The notes: generated by a model not told the origin, from the sequence alone. DNA of 49,183 bases from Candidatus Agathobaculum merdipullorum (GCA_019115185.1 DXDZ01000022.1:1-49183); one strand, 5' to 3'. Numbered from the stretch's first letter, positions 8,027 through 17,964 are shown. Translations and numbers: made by a program.

Positions 8027-10648
8027 ATGAGCGAACTGCCCAAGACCTACGACCCAAAAGCGGTCGAGGACAAGCTGTACAGCTTCTGGAACGACTCCGG
8101 CTTTTTCCATGCCGAGGTCAACCCGGACAAGAAACCCTATACCATCGTTATTCCGCCCCCGAACGTAACCGGTCAGTTGCACATGGGCCATGCGTTCGAC
8201 GAAACCTTGCAGGACATCCTTATCCGCACCAAGCGCATGCAGGGCTATGAAGCGCTGTGGATGCCCGGCACCGACCACGCGGGTATTGCCACCCAGATCA
8301 AGGTGGAAGAGAACCTGCGCAAGGAAGAGGGCCTGACCCGTTACGACCTCGGCCGCGAGAAATTCCTCGAGCGTGTCTGGGACTGGAAGAACAAGTATGG
8401 CGACCGCATCATCAGCCAGCTCAAGAAGCTCGGCTCGTCCTGCGACTGGGAGCGCGAGCGCTTCACGATGGACGAGGGCTGTTCCAAGGCGGTGCGCGAG
8501 GTGTTTGTCAACCTCTATAACAATGGCCTGATTTACAAGGGACACCGCATCATCAACTGGTGCCCGCACTGCACCACTGCGCTTTCCGATGCGGAGGTCG
8601 AGTACGAGACTCAGCCGGGCAAGCTGTGGCATATCCGCTATCCGCTGGCCGACGGTTCGGGCGATCTGGTTGTCGCTACCACCCGCCCGGAGACCTTCAT
8701 GGGCGATACCGGTGTTGCGGTCAACCCGAACGACGAGCGCTACAAGCACCTGATTGGCAAGACCTGCATCCTGCCGATCATGAACCGCGAAATCCCGATC
8801 TTTGGCGACGAATACGTTGACATGGAGTTCGGCACGGGCTGCGTCAAGGTCACTCCCTGCCACGACCCGAACGACTTCGAGATGGGCCAGCGCCACAACC
8901 TCGAGCAGATTCTTGTGTTCAACGAGGACGCAACCGTCAACGAAAACGGCGGCAAGTACGAGGGCATGGATCGCTACGAGTGCCGCAAGGCGGTCATCAA
9001 GGACCTCGAAGAGGGCGGCTACCTTGTCAAGATCGAGGACCACGAGCACAACGTCGGCACTTGCTACCGCTGCGGCACGACGGTTGAGCCGATGACTTCG
9101 GCGCAGTGGTTCGTCAAGATGGCGCCGCTCGCCAAGCCTGCAATGGACGTTGTCACCGAGGGCAAGACCAAGTTTGTGCCCGACCGTTTCTCCAAGACTT
9201 ATCTGCGCTGGATGGAAAACGTGCACGACTGGTGCATTTCGCGTCAGCTGTGGTGGGGCCACCGCATCCCGGCGTTCTACTGCGACGACTGCGGCGAAAT
9301 GACCGTCTCCAAGGAAGACGTACACGTTTGCCCCAAGTGCGGCTCGAAGAACGTCCGCCAGGAAGAGGATGTGCTGGATACTTGGTTCTCGTCTGCGCTG
9401 TGGCCGTTCTCTACGCTCGGCTGGCCGGATAAAACGCCGGAACTGGACTACTTCTATCCGACCTCGACGCTGGTCACCGGCTACGATATCATCTTCTTCT
9501 GGGTGGCCAGCATGATCTTCTCGGGCGTCGAGCACATGGGCCAGACCCCGTTCGACACCGTGTATATCCACGGTCTGGTGCGCGACGCGCAGGGCCGTAA
9601 GATGTCCAAATCGCTGGGCAACGGCATCGACCCGCTGGAAATTATTGACCAGTACGGCGCGGACGCGCTGCGCTTTACGCTGGCGACCGGCAACAGCCCC
9701 GGAAACGACATGCGTTTCTCGGATGAGCGTGTGCAGGCCAGCCGTAACTTCTGCAACAAGATCTGGAATGCGTCGCGCTTTATCCAGATGAACCTGACTA
9801 TCGGCAAGGACAAGGCTGCCGAGCTGCCCGAGACGCTTGCGCTCGAGGACAAGTGGATCGTGTCCAAGTTTAACACGTTGGTTGCCGAGGTCACCCGCAA
9901 TATCGACCAGTACGAGCTGGGTTTGGCGGCTGCCAAGCTCAACGACTTTATCTGGGACAACTTCTGCGACTGGTATATCGAGATCGCCAAGACCCGTTTG
10001 CAGGCGGGCGACGAGAACGTGCAGAAGGTGCTGTGCTACGTGCTGTCCGGCGCGATGCAGCTGCTGCATCCGTTCATGCCGTTCATCACGGAAACGATCT
10101 GGCAGGCGCTGCCGCACGAAGGCCCGTCGGTCATGGTGTCCAAGTGGCCGAAGTACGACGAAAAGCTGCACTTTGCCGCCGAGGAAGCGCAGATGGAGAC
10201 GCTGATGGACGCGGTGCGCGCCATCCGCAACCGCCGCAGCGAGATGAACGTCCCGCCGTCCAAGAAGGCCAAGGTGCTGATCCTGACCGAGAAAAAGGAC
10301 ACCTTCGCTGCCGGCGAAGGCTTCTTCCCGAAACTCGCGTATGCGTCCGGCATTGAGCTGATTGACGCAGTGCCCGCGGATGCTGCCAAGATGGCGTCTG
10401 TCGTCACGGGCGACGCGCAGCTCTATATGCCGATGGGCGATCTGATCGACTTCGCCGCCGAGCGTGCGCGCCTCGAGAAGGAGAAGGCCAAGGTGGAGGA
10501 CGACATTGAGTTTGTCATGAAGAAGCTCAACAACCCGAAGTTTGTTGACAAGGCGCCTGAGAAGGTCGTCGCGGTTGAGCGCGAGAAGGCCGAAAAGCTG
10601 CGCGAGCACCTCGCAAAGCTGGAGGAATCCATCGCGGCACTGGGCTGA
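8027..10648 (+). CDS. valS: Valine--tRNA ligase
   Basis: 873 aa, the normal length. This class I synthetase charges tRNA-Val and edits misactivated threonine. HIGH-type motif HMGH (in [15 protein letters not shown]), KMSKS motif ([12 protein letters not shown]), CP1 editing domain ([17 protein letters not shown]), zinc-binding Cys pairs (CDDCGE, CPKCGS) and a C-terminal coiled-coil arm (last 65 residues) are all present. The start at 8027 follows AAAAGGAGA; the open frame extends 83 codons upstream into the leader but without a plausible start. Expression is controlled by the T-box upstream. Confidence 0.98.
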   Translation: MSELPKTYDPKAVEDKLYSFWNDSGFFHAEVNPDKKPYTIVIPPPNVTGQLHMGHAFDETLQDILIRTKRMQGYEALWMPGTDHAGIATQIKVEENLRKEEGLTRYDLGREKFLERVWDWKNKYGDRIISQLKKLGSSCDWERERFTMDEGCSKAVREVFVNLYNNGLIYKGHRIINWCPHCTTALSDAEVEYETQPGKLWHIRYPLADGSGDLVVATTRPETFMGDTGVAVNPNDERYKHLIGKTCILPIMNREIPIFGDEYVDMEFGTGCVKVTPCHDPNDFEMGQRHNLEQILVFNEDATVNENGGKYEGMDRYECRKAVIKDLEEGGYLVKIEDHEHNVGTCYRCGTTVEPMTSAQWFVKMAPLAKPAMDVVTEGKTKFVPDRFSKTYLRWMENVHDWCISRQLWWGHRIPAFYCDDCGEMTVSKEDVHVCPKCGSKNVRQEEDVLDTWFSSALWPFSTLGWPDKTPELDYFYPTSTLVTGYDIIFFWVASMIFSGVEHMGQTPFDTVYIHGLVRDAQGRKMSKSLGNGIDPLEIIDQYGADALRFTLATGNSPGNDMRFSDERVQASRNFCNKIWNASRFIQMNLTIGKDKAAELPETLALEDKWIVSKFNTLVAEVTRNIDQYELGLAAAKLNDFIWDNFCDWYIEIAKTRLQAGDENVQKVLCYVLSGAMQLLHPFMPFITETIWQALPHEGPSVMVSKWPKYDEKLHFAAEEAQMETLMDAVRAIRNRRSEMNVPPSKKAKVLILTEKKDTFAAGEGFFPKLAYASGIELIDAVPADAAKMASVVTGDAQLYMPMGDLIDFAAERARLEKEKAKVEDDIEFVMKKLNNPKFVDKAPEKVVAVEREKAEKLREHLAKLEESIAALG

Positions 10649-10674
10649 TCGCCGTTTTCACAAAGAAAAATATG

Positions 10675-10710
10675 ATGCGCCGCAGGCAAAACCGCCTGCG
10701 GCGCATTTTT
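10675..10710 (+). terminator. Terminator after valS
   Basis: 13-bp GC-rich stem (10675-10687 with 10694-10706) followed by T5. Confidence 0.9.
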
Positions 10711-10842
10711 GTTCCTGCGAGCCGAATACGAAACCATGCTTGAAAAATTGTTGAAACTGTCCATTACTTTTTTGCCTTTTTGGTCGGATATTTACATATA
10801 AGGGGATCAAACCGGCAGAGTGATAGGATGGAGGGACAGACG

Positions 10843-11910
10843 ATGGTGGATCGGATTGAACGAATACGGGCGCTCTATCGCGTGGCGGGACAGCAGAGTC
10901 AGAATACCGGCATGGATACTCGCCGTGCCGCCGGACAGTCGGAGCCGCAGGATACGGTTACGCTGGACGGCGATTGGCAGCAGACTGATTGGACGCGCGC
11001 GGTCAACGAAGTGCTGGAAAGCCTGCGCGACAGCTTTCCCAGCATCGAGATTGTGACCGGCAGCGCGCAGGACGGAGACGAACTGAAGCAGCTCGCCGCC
11101 GGTCTGGGCGGCGGCAAGCATCTGGTGATCGATCAGGCTTTTCTGGACAAAATGGCGCAGGGGCCGGACGAATTTCAGGAGGGCTGCGAAACCTTGATGC
11201 GGCTGCTGCGCGCGCTCAATGCCACGGACATCACGGGCGTGTACGTGACCGAGGAGAAAGCGCAAACGTGGAAGTATTTTGAGAAGTCGCCCGCTGCCGA
11301 GCAGATGGAGAAGGCGAAGCAGTTGCTGCACTGGTTTGCGGAGATGAACAAGCCGAAGGAGCGCAAAAAAACGATCTTTGTCACCAATCCGCGCAATTAT
11401 TCGACCAAGGGCAAGTATCACCGTCTGTCCCGTGCAGCAAGCGTGGGGCAGGTCAATCTGCTCATTTCGGATATCAACAGTACGATCAACAACTTGCAGG
11501 GCGAGGCCATGTCCTCAAGCGAGAACGCAGCGAAGGCGCGGCGCGCCATTCGTTCGCTGCGTACGCTGTTGCAGCGTGCGACGCGCAAAATCAGCCGCCT
11601 GCAAGCGGAGCAGCTTCTCAGCGCGAAGAAAAAACGCGCCGAGCGCGAACAAAAGCAGGAGGAGGCAAACCGTCTGCGCCGGGCGCAGAAGGAGCAGCGC
11701 ACCAAACGCAAGCGCGCAGATGCGGCGACGGCAAACGGCGGCATTGTGCAGACCCCTGTGCAGAACAAGCGCTGGAAGCACGGCTATGATGAATTTGCGG
11801 CGGCAGCCGTACCGGCCTGCCCGCTGCCTTCGGTTTCTGTGGGTGACGTGGGCGGCGCGGGGGATGCTGCTGGCGGTACGGTCGAGCTGGGGCCGGAAAT
11901 CGCGCTTTGA
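10843..11910 (+). CDS. Hypothetical protein with basic coiled-coil C-terminus
   Basis: 355 aa from ATG 10843, chosen for GGAGGG at the right distance; an in-frame ATG at 10828 has a weaker RBS. No signal peptide or membrane segment. The N-terminal region has IVTGSAQDGDELKQLAAGLG and then LVIDQAFLDKMAQGPDEF, resembling clostridial proteins of unknown function that have a 'LVIxxxxLxKMAxDPxxF' segment (resemblance from memory, not a search). Residues about 230-310 are rich in Lys, Arg and Glu and should form a long helix or coiled coil. It stands alone between valS and folC, each boundary carrying a terminator. No function is assigned. Confidence 0.75.
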   Translation: MVDRIERIRALYRVAGQQSQNTGMDTRRAAGQSEPQDTVTLDGDWQQTDWTRAVNEVLESLRDSFPSIEIVTGSAQDGDELKQLAAGLGGGKHLVIDQAFLDKMAQGPDEFQEGCETLMRLLRALNATDITGVYVTEEKAQTWKYFEKSPAAEQMEKAKQLLHWFAEMNKPKERKKTIFVTNPRNYSTKGKYHRLSRAASVGQVNLLISDINSTINNLQGEAMSSSENAAKARRAIRSLRTLLQRATRKISRLQAEQLLSAKKKRAEREQKQEEANRLRRAQKEQRTKRKRADAATANGGIVQTPVQNKRWKHGYDEFAAAAVPACPLPSVSVGDVGGAGDAAGGTVELGPEIAL

Positions 11911-11925
11911 GTGAGTGGGACAGCA

Positions 11926-11957
11926 GAAAAAGGGGAAACTGCGGTTTCTCCTTTTTC
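11926..11957 (+). terminator. Terminator after the 355-aa hypothetical gene
   Basis: GAAAAAGGGGAAAC (11926-11939) pairs, with one G-T, with 11944-11957; T-rich tract CTTTTTCTTTTT follows. Confidence 0.75.
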
Positions 11958-11970
11958 TTTTTGGCAAGGC

Positions 11971-11980
11971 ATGGTATAAT
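11971..11980 (+). promoter_or_regulatory. Extended -10 promoter of folC
   Basis: ATGGTATAAT with consensus TATAAT at 11975-11980 and an upstream TGN extension. The -35 region overlaps the T-tract of the preceding terminator and is weak. Confidence 0.6.
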
Positions 11981-12012
11981 GTTGCATATCGTTTTTCAGG
12001 AAAGGGTTTACT

Positions 12013-13317
12013 ATGGATACCGCAATTCCCAAAACCGCCGTTGATTATATTCACTCGCTCGGCCGCTTTTCCGGCGAGCCCGGCCTGCACCGCATCCGCG
12101 CGCTGTGCGCTGCGCTCGGCAATCCGCAGGACGGGCTGAAATTCGTGCATCTGGCGGGCACGAACGGCAAAGGCTCGACCGCATGCATGCTGGACTCCGC
12201 GCTGCGCGCAGCGGGCTATCATGTCGGGCTGTATACTTCGCCCTATCTGGTGCAGTTTCACGAGCGTATCCGCGTGGACGGCGTCATGATTCCGGACGCG
12301 GATTTAACGCGCCTGTCAGCGCGCGTGGCGCAGGCCTGTGAGGGGCTGACGCTGCCGGAGGGCGAACACATCGGTGAGTTTGAGTTCACCACAGCGCTGG
12401 CGTTTTTATACTTTGCCGAGCAGCGGTGCGACATCGTTGTGCTCGAGACCGGCCTTGGCGGCCGGTGCGACGCGACTAATATCATTCGTGCGCCCGAGGT
12501 TTGCATCATCACGCCTATTTCGCGCGACCATATGGCTGTGCTCGGCGATACGGTTGCCGAAATTGCGGCGGAAAAGGCTGCGATCATCAAGCCGGCCTGT
12601 GCGGTGGTCTGCGCGGACGGCCAGCCGGACGAGGTGCTGCCGGTTATCCGGCGCGCGTGCGACGCGGCGGGCGCGGTCTGGTATGACGGCGTGCAGGACA
12701 TGCAGCTGCTGCGATGCGATATCATGGGCGCGGCGTTTGTGCGAGGGGGACAGGGCTATACCATCCCGATGCCCGGTCGCCATCAGTTGCAAAACGCGCA
12801 GACTGCGCTGCGCACGCTTGCCGCGCTGCGGGAGCGCGGCTGGAACATACCGCTGGAAGCCGAGGTGCGCGGATTGGCGCGGGCGCGCATGCCGGGACGG
12901 CTCGAGCGCATGGCCGATCAGCCGCTGGTTCTGCTGGACGGGGCGCACAATGCCGCTGGCGTGGCAGCGCTCACCCGCACGGTGGATGAGATGCTCAAAA
13001 TGCGCCGCCTGCTGGTCGTGATGGGTATGGTCAAAGATAAGGAATATGGGGAATGCATTTATGAAATGGCGCGCTGCGCGGATGTGTTTTTCGCCTGCGC
13101 GCCCGAAGCGGATATGCGCGCGCTGCCTGCACAGACTGCCGCAGCCATTGCCGAGCAGCACTGTGGCGAGGTGTATGACTGTCATACGGTCGAGCATGCG
13201 CTCGAACTGGCGCTGGAAAAGGCCGCACCGCGCGATTGTGTGCTGGTGTGCGGGTCGCTGTACCTGATCGGCGAGGCGGAAAAAATCCTGCGCACGCGAC
13301 AGAAAGCGGCAGAATAA
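12013..13317 (+). CDS. folC: Folylpolyglutamate synthase / dihydrofolate synthase
   Basis: 434 aa, typical of FolC, which adds glutamate to dihydropteroate and to folates. The Mur-ligase ATP-binding loop GTNGKGST is at about residues 51-58. LYTSPYLVQFHERI, the metal/substrate segment ETGLGGRCDATN and ITPISRDHMAVLGDT follow, then the C-terminal domain (LLDGAHNAAG). ATG 12013 has AGGAAAGGG upstream. It has its own promoter and a terminator at 13341-13370, so it is independent of the spoIIA genes that follow. Confidence 0.95.
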   Translation: MDTAIPKTAVDYIHSLGRFSGEPGLHRIRALCAALGNPQDGLKFVHLAGTNGKGSTACMLDSALRAAGYHVGLYTSPYLVQFHERIRVDGVMIPDADLTRLSARVAQACEGLTLPEGEHIGEFEFTTALAFLYFAEQRCDIVVLETGLGGRCDATNIIRAPEVCIITPISRDHMAVLGDTVAEIAAEKAAIIKPACAVVCADGQPDEVLPVIRRACDAAGAVWYDGVQDMQLLRCDIMGAAFVRGGQGYTIPMPGRHQLQNAQTALRTLAALRERGWNIPLEAEVRGLARARMPGRLERMADQPLVLLDGAHNAAGVAALTRTVDEMLKMRRLLVVMGMVKDKEYGECIYEMARCADVFFACAPEADMRALPAQTAAAIAEQHCGEVYDCHTVEHALELALEKAAPRDCVLVCGSLYLIGEAEKILRTRQKAAE

Positions 13318-13340
13318 AACGGTAAAAAATGGTAAACTAA

Positions 13341-13370
13341 GGCTTGTACCGGAAGGGTACAAGCCTTTTT
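13341..13370 (+). terminator. Terminator between folC and spoIIA
   Basis: GGCTTGTACC (13341-13350), 5-nt loop, GGTACAAGCC (13356-13365), then T5. Confidence 0.9.
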
Positions 13371-13402
13371 GTTTTGTCAGAAAAAATGAGGTGAAAACAT
13401 AT

Positions 13403-13720
13403 ATGCTGCATATCACACAGGCGGAGAGCGGCGGCGTGCTGACGGTTTCTCTGTCGGGCGAGCTGGACCATCACGCCGCGCGCGAAGCCATTGAGCAGAG
13501 CGAGGATCTGATGGCGCTCTACCCCTGCGAAAAGCTGGTGCTGAATCTGGCCGGGCTGACGTTTATGGATAGCTCGGGCCTTGCGGTCGTGCTGCATCTG
13601 CACCGCACCTGTGCGCGCAGCGGCTGCGATTTTGTGGTGCGCGGCACGCCGCCGCAGCCCATGCGCGTGTTCGAGGCGGCGGGTCTGCCGCAGGTCATGA
13701 TTTTCGAGAGGGGGGAGTAA
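13403..13720 (+). CDS. spoIIAA: Anti-sigma F factor antagonist SpoIIAA
   Basis: 105 aa STAS-domain protein. The DSSG motif gives Ser58, the residue phosphorylated by SpoIIAB in Bacillus subtilis. Unphosphorylated SpoIIAA frees sigma F from SpoIIAB in the forespore. ATG 13403 is chosen because GAGGTG lies 9 nt upstream; an in-frame GTG at 13391 lies inside that RBS. It is the first gene of the spoIIA operon and its stop is one base before the start of spoIIAB. No sigma-H type promoter could be seen in the short gap after the folC terminator. Confidence 0.95.
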   Translation: MLHITQAESGGVLTVSLSGELDHHAAREAIEQSEDLMALYPCEKLVLNLAGLTFMDSSGLAVVLHLHRTCARSGCDFVVRGTPPQPMRVFEAAGLPQVMIFERGE

Positions 13721-13721
13721 C

Positions 13722-14159
13722 TTGCGCGCGGTCATCAACAAAATGAGCCTGAAATTTGAAAGCCACTCGGTCAACGAGGCGTTTGCGCGGCAGGCGGTCG
13801 GCGCGTTTGTCGCGCAGCTCGACCCAACGATGGAGGAGCTGGGCGACATCAAAACCGTCGTGTCCGAGGCGGTCACGAATGCGATTGTACATGGTTATGC
13901 AGATAAAACCGGGTTTATCACGGTCACGGTGCGGCTGTTGGAAGGGCGTATCCTGGAGATCAAGGTCAAGGACACCGGACGCGGCATTGAAAACGTCGAG
14001 CAGGCGCGCCAGCCCATGTTCACCACCGGGGATGACACCCGCAGCGGCATGGGCTTTACCATCATGGAGTCGTTTACCGACAAGCTGCGCGTGCGCTCCA
14101 CGCCCGGCAAGGGAACGATGGTGACCATGATTAAGCTGTTGCGGGAGCGCAGCGCGTGA
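13722..14159 (+). CDS. spoIIAB: Anti-sigma F factor SpoIIAB (serine kinase)
   Basis: 145 aa GHKL-type ATPase/kinase that binds and inhibits sigma F and phosphorylates SpoIIAA. N box EAVTNAIVHGY, G1 box DTGRGI and G2 box RSGMGFTIM are present, as is the family segment FVAQLDPTMEELGDIKTVVS. Translation probably starts at TTG 13722 with GGGGGGAG just upstream, giving the usual short N-terminus before MSLKFES. It overlaps sigF by four bases (GTGA). Confidence 0.95.
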   Translation: MRAVINKMSLKFESHSVNEAFARQAVGAFVAQLDPTMEELGDIKTVVSEAVTNAIVHGYADKTGFITVTVRLLEGRILEIKVKDTGRGIENVEQARQPMFTTGDDTRSGMGFTIMESFTDKLRVRSTPGKGTMVTMIKLLRERSA

Positions 14160-14863
14160 CCGGTACCATGCGCGGCCTGCTCGAGCGGGCGGCGGCGGGC
14201 GACCGCGACGCGGAAGCGCAGCTGATTGAGGAAAACAGCGGGTTAATCTGGTCGATCGCACGGCGGTATTACGGGCGCGGTGTGGAGCCGGACGATCTGT
14301 ATCAGCTGGCATGCGTGGGTTTTATCAAGGCAGTGCGCGGCTTTGACGCGGCGCTGGGCAACGAGTTTTCTACTTATGCAGTCCCCAAGATCGCGGGCGA
14401 GATCCGGCGGTTTTTGCGTGACGATGGCGCGGTCAAGGTCGGGCGCGCGGTCAAGGAGCGTTCGGTGCGCGTGCGGCGCATTCAGGCCGAGCTGGAGGGC
14501 CGCACAGGTCGCTCCCCGACAGTCACCGAGGTTGCAGCAGTCGCCGGGCTGACGGTGGAAGAGGTCGCTGCCTGCGAGCAGGCGGATGTGACGGTGGACT
14601 CGTTTGAGCGTGAGCTGTCCGGCGGCGGACGGCTGGGCGATCTGGTTGGCGACGAGGGCATGGAGGAGCGCACCTGCCTGTATTTGTCGCTGGGCGAGGC
14701 CGTGCGCACGCTGCCCGAGCGGGAGCGGCAGGTGCTTGCCCTGCGCTTTTCGCGTGACCTGACGCAGCAGCAGGTGTCCAAGATCATCGGCGTGTCACAG
14801 GTGCAGGTATCGCGCATCGAAAAACGCGCGATTGAGACGCTGCGGAAAAAACTGGTGGAATAA
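14156..14863 (+). CDS. sigF: RNA polymerase sigma-F factor (SpoIIAC)
   Basis: 235 aa sigma-70 family sporulation sigma factor that directs early forespore transcription. Region 2 (NSGLIWSIARRYYGRGVEPDD then LYQLACVGFIKAVRGFD), region 3 and region 4 helix-turn-helix (LTQQQVSKIIGVSQVQVSRI) are intact. GTG at 14156 overlaps the TGA of spoIIAB, so it is translationally coupled. Order AA-AB-AC is the standard spoIIA operon. This shows the lineage is spore-forming or recently so. Confidence 0.96.
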   Translation: MTGTMRGLLERAAAGDRDAEAQLIEENSGLIWSIARRYYGRGVEPDDLYQLACVGFIKAVRGFDAALGNEFSTYAVPKIAGEIRRFLRDDGAVKVGRAVKERSVRVRRIQAELEGRTGRSPTVTEVAAVAGLTVEEVAACEQADVTVDSFERELSGGGRLGDLVGDEGMEERTCLYLSLGEAVRTLPERERQVLALRFSRDLTQQQVSKIIGVSQVQVSRIEKRAIETLRKKLVE

Positions 14864-14897
14864 AGCGGACGGTATGCAGGATGCCGTCCGCTTTTTG
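14864..14897 (+). terminator. Terminator of the spoIIA operon
   Basis: AGCGGACGGTAT (14864-14875) pairs with ATGCCGTCCGCT (14881-14892) with one G-T; T5 follows. Confidence 0.9.
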
Positions 14898-14913
14898 CAT
14901 GCGCAGATTGACG

Positions 14914-14942
14914 TTGACAGGCCGCGCGGGATGGGTTAAACT
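14914..14942 (+). promoter_or_regulatory. Promoter of the 147-aa membrane protein gene
   Basis: TTGACA (14914-14919), 17-bp spacer, TAAACT (14937-14942). Confidence 0.7.
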
Positions 14943-14973
14943 GAAAGCAAAGATAGAAAAGGGGTGGAAAACG

Positions 14974-15417
14974 ATGCGGAAAACAGTACGGAAATCGGTG
15001 GTCGGCTGGGCGGTGGGCCTGGCTGTGATTTGGGTGATGATCGTGCTTGCCATATCGCTTTCCCCCACGATGCAGGGCAGTATCCCGTATTTCGGCGATT
15101 TCGGCAGCCGCGCGATGTGGATCGCAGCGGGAGTGGCCGCGGCGATTTATCTGCTGCCTGCGCTGCTGTACGGTGTGGGGCAGCACTGGGCCAAATATCT
15201 GCTCGCGGTCATCAACGGCGCGGTGATGGTCGTGACGCTCGTGCTGCTCGGCCTGATGGCGGTGATGCTGCTGTTTCAGCTTGGCGGCGAGGGCTGGTAT
15301 GTTATGCGGCGGGACCTTTGGTTTCCCGTTGTGGCTGTACTGGGTGTTGTAGCGTTGATTCTGGGTTTTCTGTGGTTTCGCGCGGCGTTTCCGGTGCGTG
15401 GGTCGGATAAAGTGTAA
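14974..15417 (+). CDS. Small integral membrane protein, unknown function
   Basis: 147 aa with four predicted membrane helices (around 9-29, 50-70, 78-106 and 120-140) and a basic N-terminus (MRKTVRKS). ATG 14974 follows AAAAGGGGTGG; an upstream in-frame ATG lies inside the spoIIA terminator and is rejected. It has its own promoter and terminator, so it is probably not part of the sporulation operon. I do not recognise the family. Confidence 0.75.
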   Translation: MRKTVRKSVVGWAVGLAVIWVMIVLAISLSPTMQGSIPYFGDFGSRAMWIAAGVAAAIYLLPALLYGVGQHWAKYLLAVINGAVMVVTLVLLGLMAVMLLFQLGGEGWYVMRRDLWFPVVAVLGVVALILGFLWFRAAFPVRGSDKV

Positions 15418-15425
15418 GAAAACAA

Positions 15426-15467
15426 ATGCAAAAGGCGGCTGCCAACCGGCAGTTGCCCTGTTTTTTG
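15426..15467. terminator. Hairpin between convergent genes
   Basis: GGCGGCTGCC / GGCAGTTGCC hairpin with T6 on the plus side and an A-rich left flank. It would terminate the membrane protein gene and possibly pcrA from the other side. Confidence 0.65.
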
Positions 15468-15474
15468 CGTATTT

Positions 15475-17880
15475 TCAGATTTTCTGCATGAAATTGGCCG
15501 CAGCCTTGGCCATCAGCCGCTTGGTGCCCTTTTGGTCGAAGGCGATCTCAAGCAGCGCATCGTTGCCCATCGGCTTGACCGACACGATCATGCCGTCGCC
15601 AAACGCCTTGTGATGCACACGACAGCCCGCCGGAAAGTCGGGAAGCGGTGTGCCCGCCGCCTTGGGTGCAGCGGCAACCGAGGACGTAGCCGAGAACGTG
15701 CGCGCGCGACTAATCTGCGCGCGGGGCAGGCCGGGTTCGGGCTGGGTGGCGGATGCGAACATGCGGCTCTCCACGATATTGCTGTCGAGCAGTTCGCGCG
15801 GCATTTCATCAATGAAGCGCGAAGGATGCGCATACTGCGTGCGGCCGTACAGCAGACGGCGTTCGGCGCAGGTCAGGTAAAGTTCCTCGCGTGCGCGCGT
15901 GACCGCCACATAGCACAGCCGGCGCTCCTCCTCCATGTCCTCCTCGCGCTCCATCGCGCGGAAGCCGGGGAACAAGCCATCTTCCATGCCCGCAAGGAAT
16001 ACAATCGGGAATTCCAGTCCCTTGGCCGAGTGCATGGTCATCATCAGCACGGCATCCTCGTCCTCTTCCGACTGGTCGGCATCGGTATAGAGCGCCATGT
16101 TTTCCAGAAAGTCGCCCAGCGTGGGCGTTTCGTGCTTTTCCTCGTAATCGACGATGTAGGACTTGAGCTCTTCGATATGCTCGAGACGGCCCTCTTCCTC
16201 CACGCCGCCCTTTTCCTCGAGCGCGCGGCGGTAGCCGGTCTGTTCGAGCAGCTCGTCGTACAGCTCGGAGAGCGAGAGGAAAGCGCGCTGCTGCCGCAGA
16301 TTTTCCATCATCGTGCCGAACTTTTCCATCGCGGCAGCGCTGCGCGCGAGCGGCGCAAACTGCGAGGCGTTGCGCACGACGTCATACAGTAGCATGCCGT
16401 TTTCGAGCGCGAGCTGGGACGCGGTCTCGACCGATTTGTCCCCGATCTTGCGCGTTGGCACATTGATGATACGGCGCAGACGCAGTTCATCCGCCGGGTT
16501 TTCCAGCACCCATAGATAGGCGAACATATCGCGCACCTCGGCGCGCGAGAAGAAGTCGCGGCCCTTGTACACGCGATAGGGGATGCCCGCGCGGATGAAT
16601 GCAGCGGCAATGTTATCCGAAAGGACGTTGTTGCGGTACAAAATCGCAAAATCGCTCCAACGGCGACCTGCTTCCACGCCCTCGCGGATGGTGTCCGCAA
16701 TGTAGGCGGCTTCGCCCTCTTGACTGTCCGAGCGGTGCAGATGGATTTTCGAGCCACCCGCCTGATCGGTCCAGAGTTCCTTGCCCTTACGGCCGACGTT
16801 GTTGCGGATGACTTCGTTGGCGGCGCTCAAAATATTGCCGGTCGAGCGGTAATTCTGCTCGAGCCGGATGGTTTTGGCGTTTTTAAACTGCTTTTCAAAC
16901 TCCAGTATGTTGGCGATGGTCGCGCCGCGGAATTTGTAGATACTCTGGTCGTCGTCACCGACTACGCAGATGTTTTCATAATGCCCTGCCAGCAGGCTGG
17001 TCAGCACATACTGGGCATAGTTCGTGTCCTGATACTCGTCCACCAGCACATAGCGGAACTGCCGCTGATACAGGTCCAGTACATCCGGGTTGCTTTGTAG
17101 CAGCAGGACGGTTTTCATGATGATGTCGTCGAAGTCGAGTGCGCACGCCTTGCGCATCTCCTTTTCGTACAGCTTGTAGACCTCCGCCAGCTTTTCACGG
17201 AAGTAGTCGCCTGCGGCATCCGCGGCAAACTGCTTCGGGGTCATCAGCTTGTCCTTGGCGCGCGAGATCATACCGATCACGGTGCGCGGGTCAAAGGCTT
17301 TGGGGTCGAGATTGAGCTGTTTGAGCACGTTCGTGATGACGCGCTTTTTGTCATCCTCGTCGTAAATGGTGAACGCGCTGTCAAAGCCCAACAGGTCGCC
17401 GTAGCGGCGCAGGATGCGCAGGCAGGCGGTATGGAAGGTGTAGGCCCAGACGTCGTTTGCCGCAGTTTCGTCCGGCAGCGCGGCCAGCAGACGGTCGCGC
17501 AGCTCGCGCGCGGCCTTGTTGGTGAAGGTGATGGCGATTACCTGCCACGGGCGCGCGGGATCGACCGCGCACAGCTGTTCGGCGCGGGCGCGGTTTTCCG
17601 GCTTGGGGGCGGTCAGGTATTCGGTCAGGAACAGCAGGTCGTCCTCGGTTGCGCCCTCGGGCGCAAATTCGTTCGTCAAACCCTGCCCGAAGCGCAGAAT
17701 GTTGACGATACGGTTGATGAGCACGGTGGTTTTGCCGCTGCCCGCGCCTGCGAGAATGAGCAGCGGGCCTTCGGTTGTGAACACCGCTTCGCGCTGGCGG
17801 TCATTTAAGTGCGCAAAGGACTGTTCGATGATCGCGCGCCGTACGGCGGCGTATTTCAGGTCAAATTTGGTCGGTTCCAT
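15475..17880 (-). CDS. pcrA: ATP-dependent DNA helicase PcrA/UvrD
   Basis: 801 aa superfamily 1A 3'-5' helicase used in repair and plasmid replication. Q motif and Walker A (LNDRQREAV, LILAGAGSGKTTVL), motif II DEYQDTN, motif III GDDDQSIYKFRGA, motif IV QNYRST and motif VI VAVTRAREELYL are present. A C-terminal Tudor-like domain (VHHKAFGDGMIVSV) marks PcrA. ATG 17880 is preceded by GAGGAAC; upstream in-frame ATGs have no RBS. A roughly 50-residue segment after motif I (around FAPEGATEDDLLFLTEY) is longer than in Bacillus PcrA. Confidence 0.96.
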   Translation of the reverse strand: MEPTKFDLKYAAVRRAIIEQSFAHLNDRQREAVFTTEGPLLILAGAGSGKTTVLINRIVNILRFGQGLTNEFAPEGATEDDLLFLTEYLTAPKPENRARAEQLCAVDPARPWQVIAITFTNKAARELRDRLLAALPDETAANDVWAYTFHTACLRILRRYGDLLGFDSAFTIYDEDDKKRVITNVLKQLNLDPKAFDPRTVIGMISRAKDKLMTPKQFAADAAGDYFREKLAEVYKLYEKEMRKACALDFDDIIMKTVLLLQSNPDVLDLYQRQFRYVLVDEYQDTNYAQYVLTSLLAGHYENICVVGDDDQSIYKFRGATIANILEFEKQFKNAKTIRLEQNYRSTGNILSAANEVIRNNVGRKGKELWTDQAGGSKIHLHRSDSQEGEAAYIADTIREGVEAGRRWSDFAILYRNNVLSDNIAAAFIRAGIPYRVYKGRDFFSRAEVRDMFAYLWVLENPADELRLRRIINVPTRKIGDKSVETASQLALENGMLLYDVVRNASQFAPLARSAAAMEKFGTMMENLRQQRAFLSLSELYDELLEQTGYRRALEEKGGVEEEGRLEHIEELKSYIVDYEEKHETPTLGDFLENMALYTDADQSEEDEDAVLMMTMHSAKGLEFPIVFLAGMEDGLFPGFRAMEREEDMEEERRLCYVAVTRAREELYLTCAERRLLYGRTQYAHPSRFIDEMPRELLDSNIVESRMFASATQPEPGLPRAQISRARTFSATSSVAAAPKAAGTPLPDFPAGCRVHHKAFGDGMIVSVKPMGNDALLEIAFDQKGTKRLMAKAAANFMQKI

Positions 17881-17914
17881 GGGGTTCCTCGTTTCATTTT
17901 GGAAATACGAAACC

Positions 17915-17943
17915 AGTATACCACAGATGGAACGGGAAAACAA
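17915..17943 (-). promoter_or_regulatory. Promoter of pcrA
   Basis: TTGTTT (17938-17943), 17-bp spacer, TATACT (17915-17920). Confidence 0.7.
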
Positions 17944-17964
17944 ATGTTCTGTTTGCGTGTGTGC

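Noticed and set aside
8024-10609. 861-codon open frame antisense to valS
   Set aside because: Shadow of valS codon bias; no RBS or promoter, residues rich in Leu/Val/His/Arg without any domain pattern.
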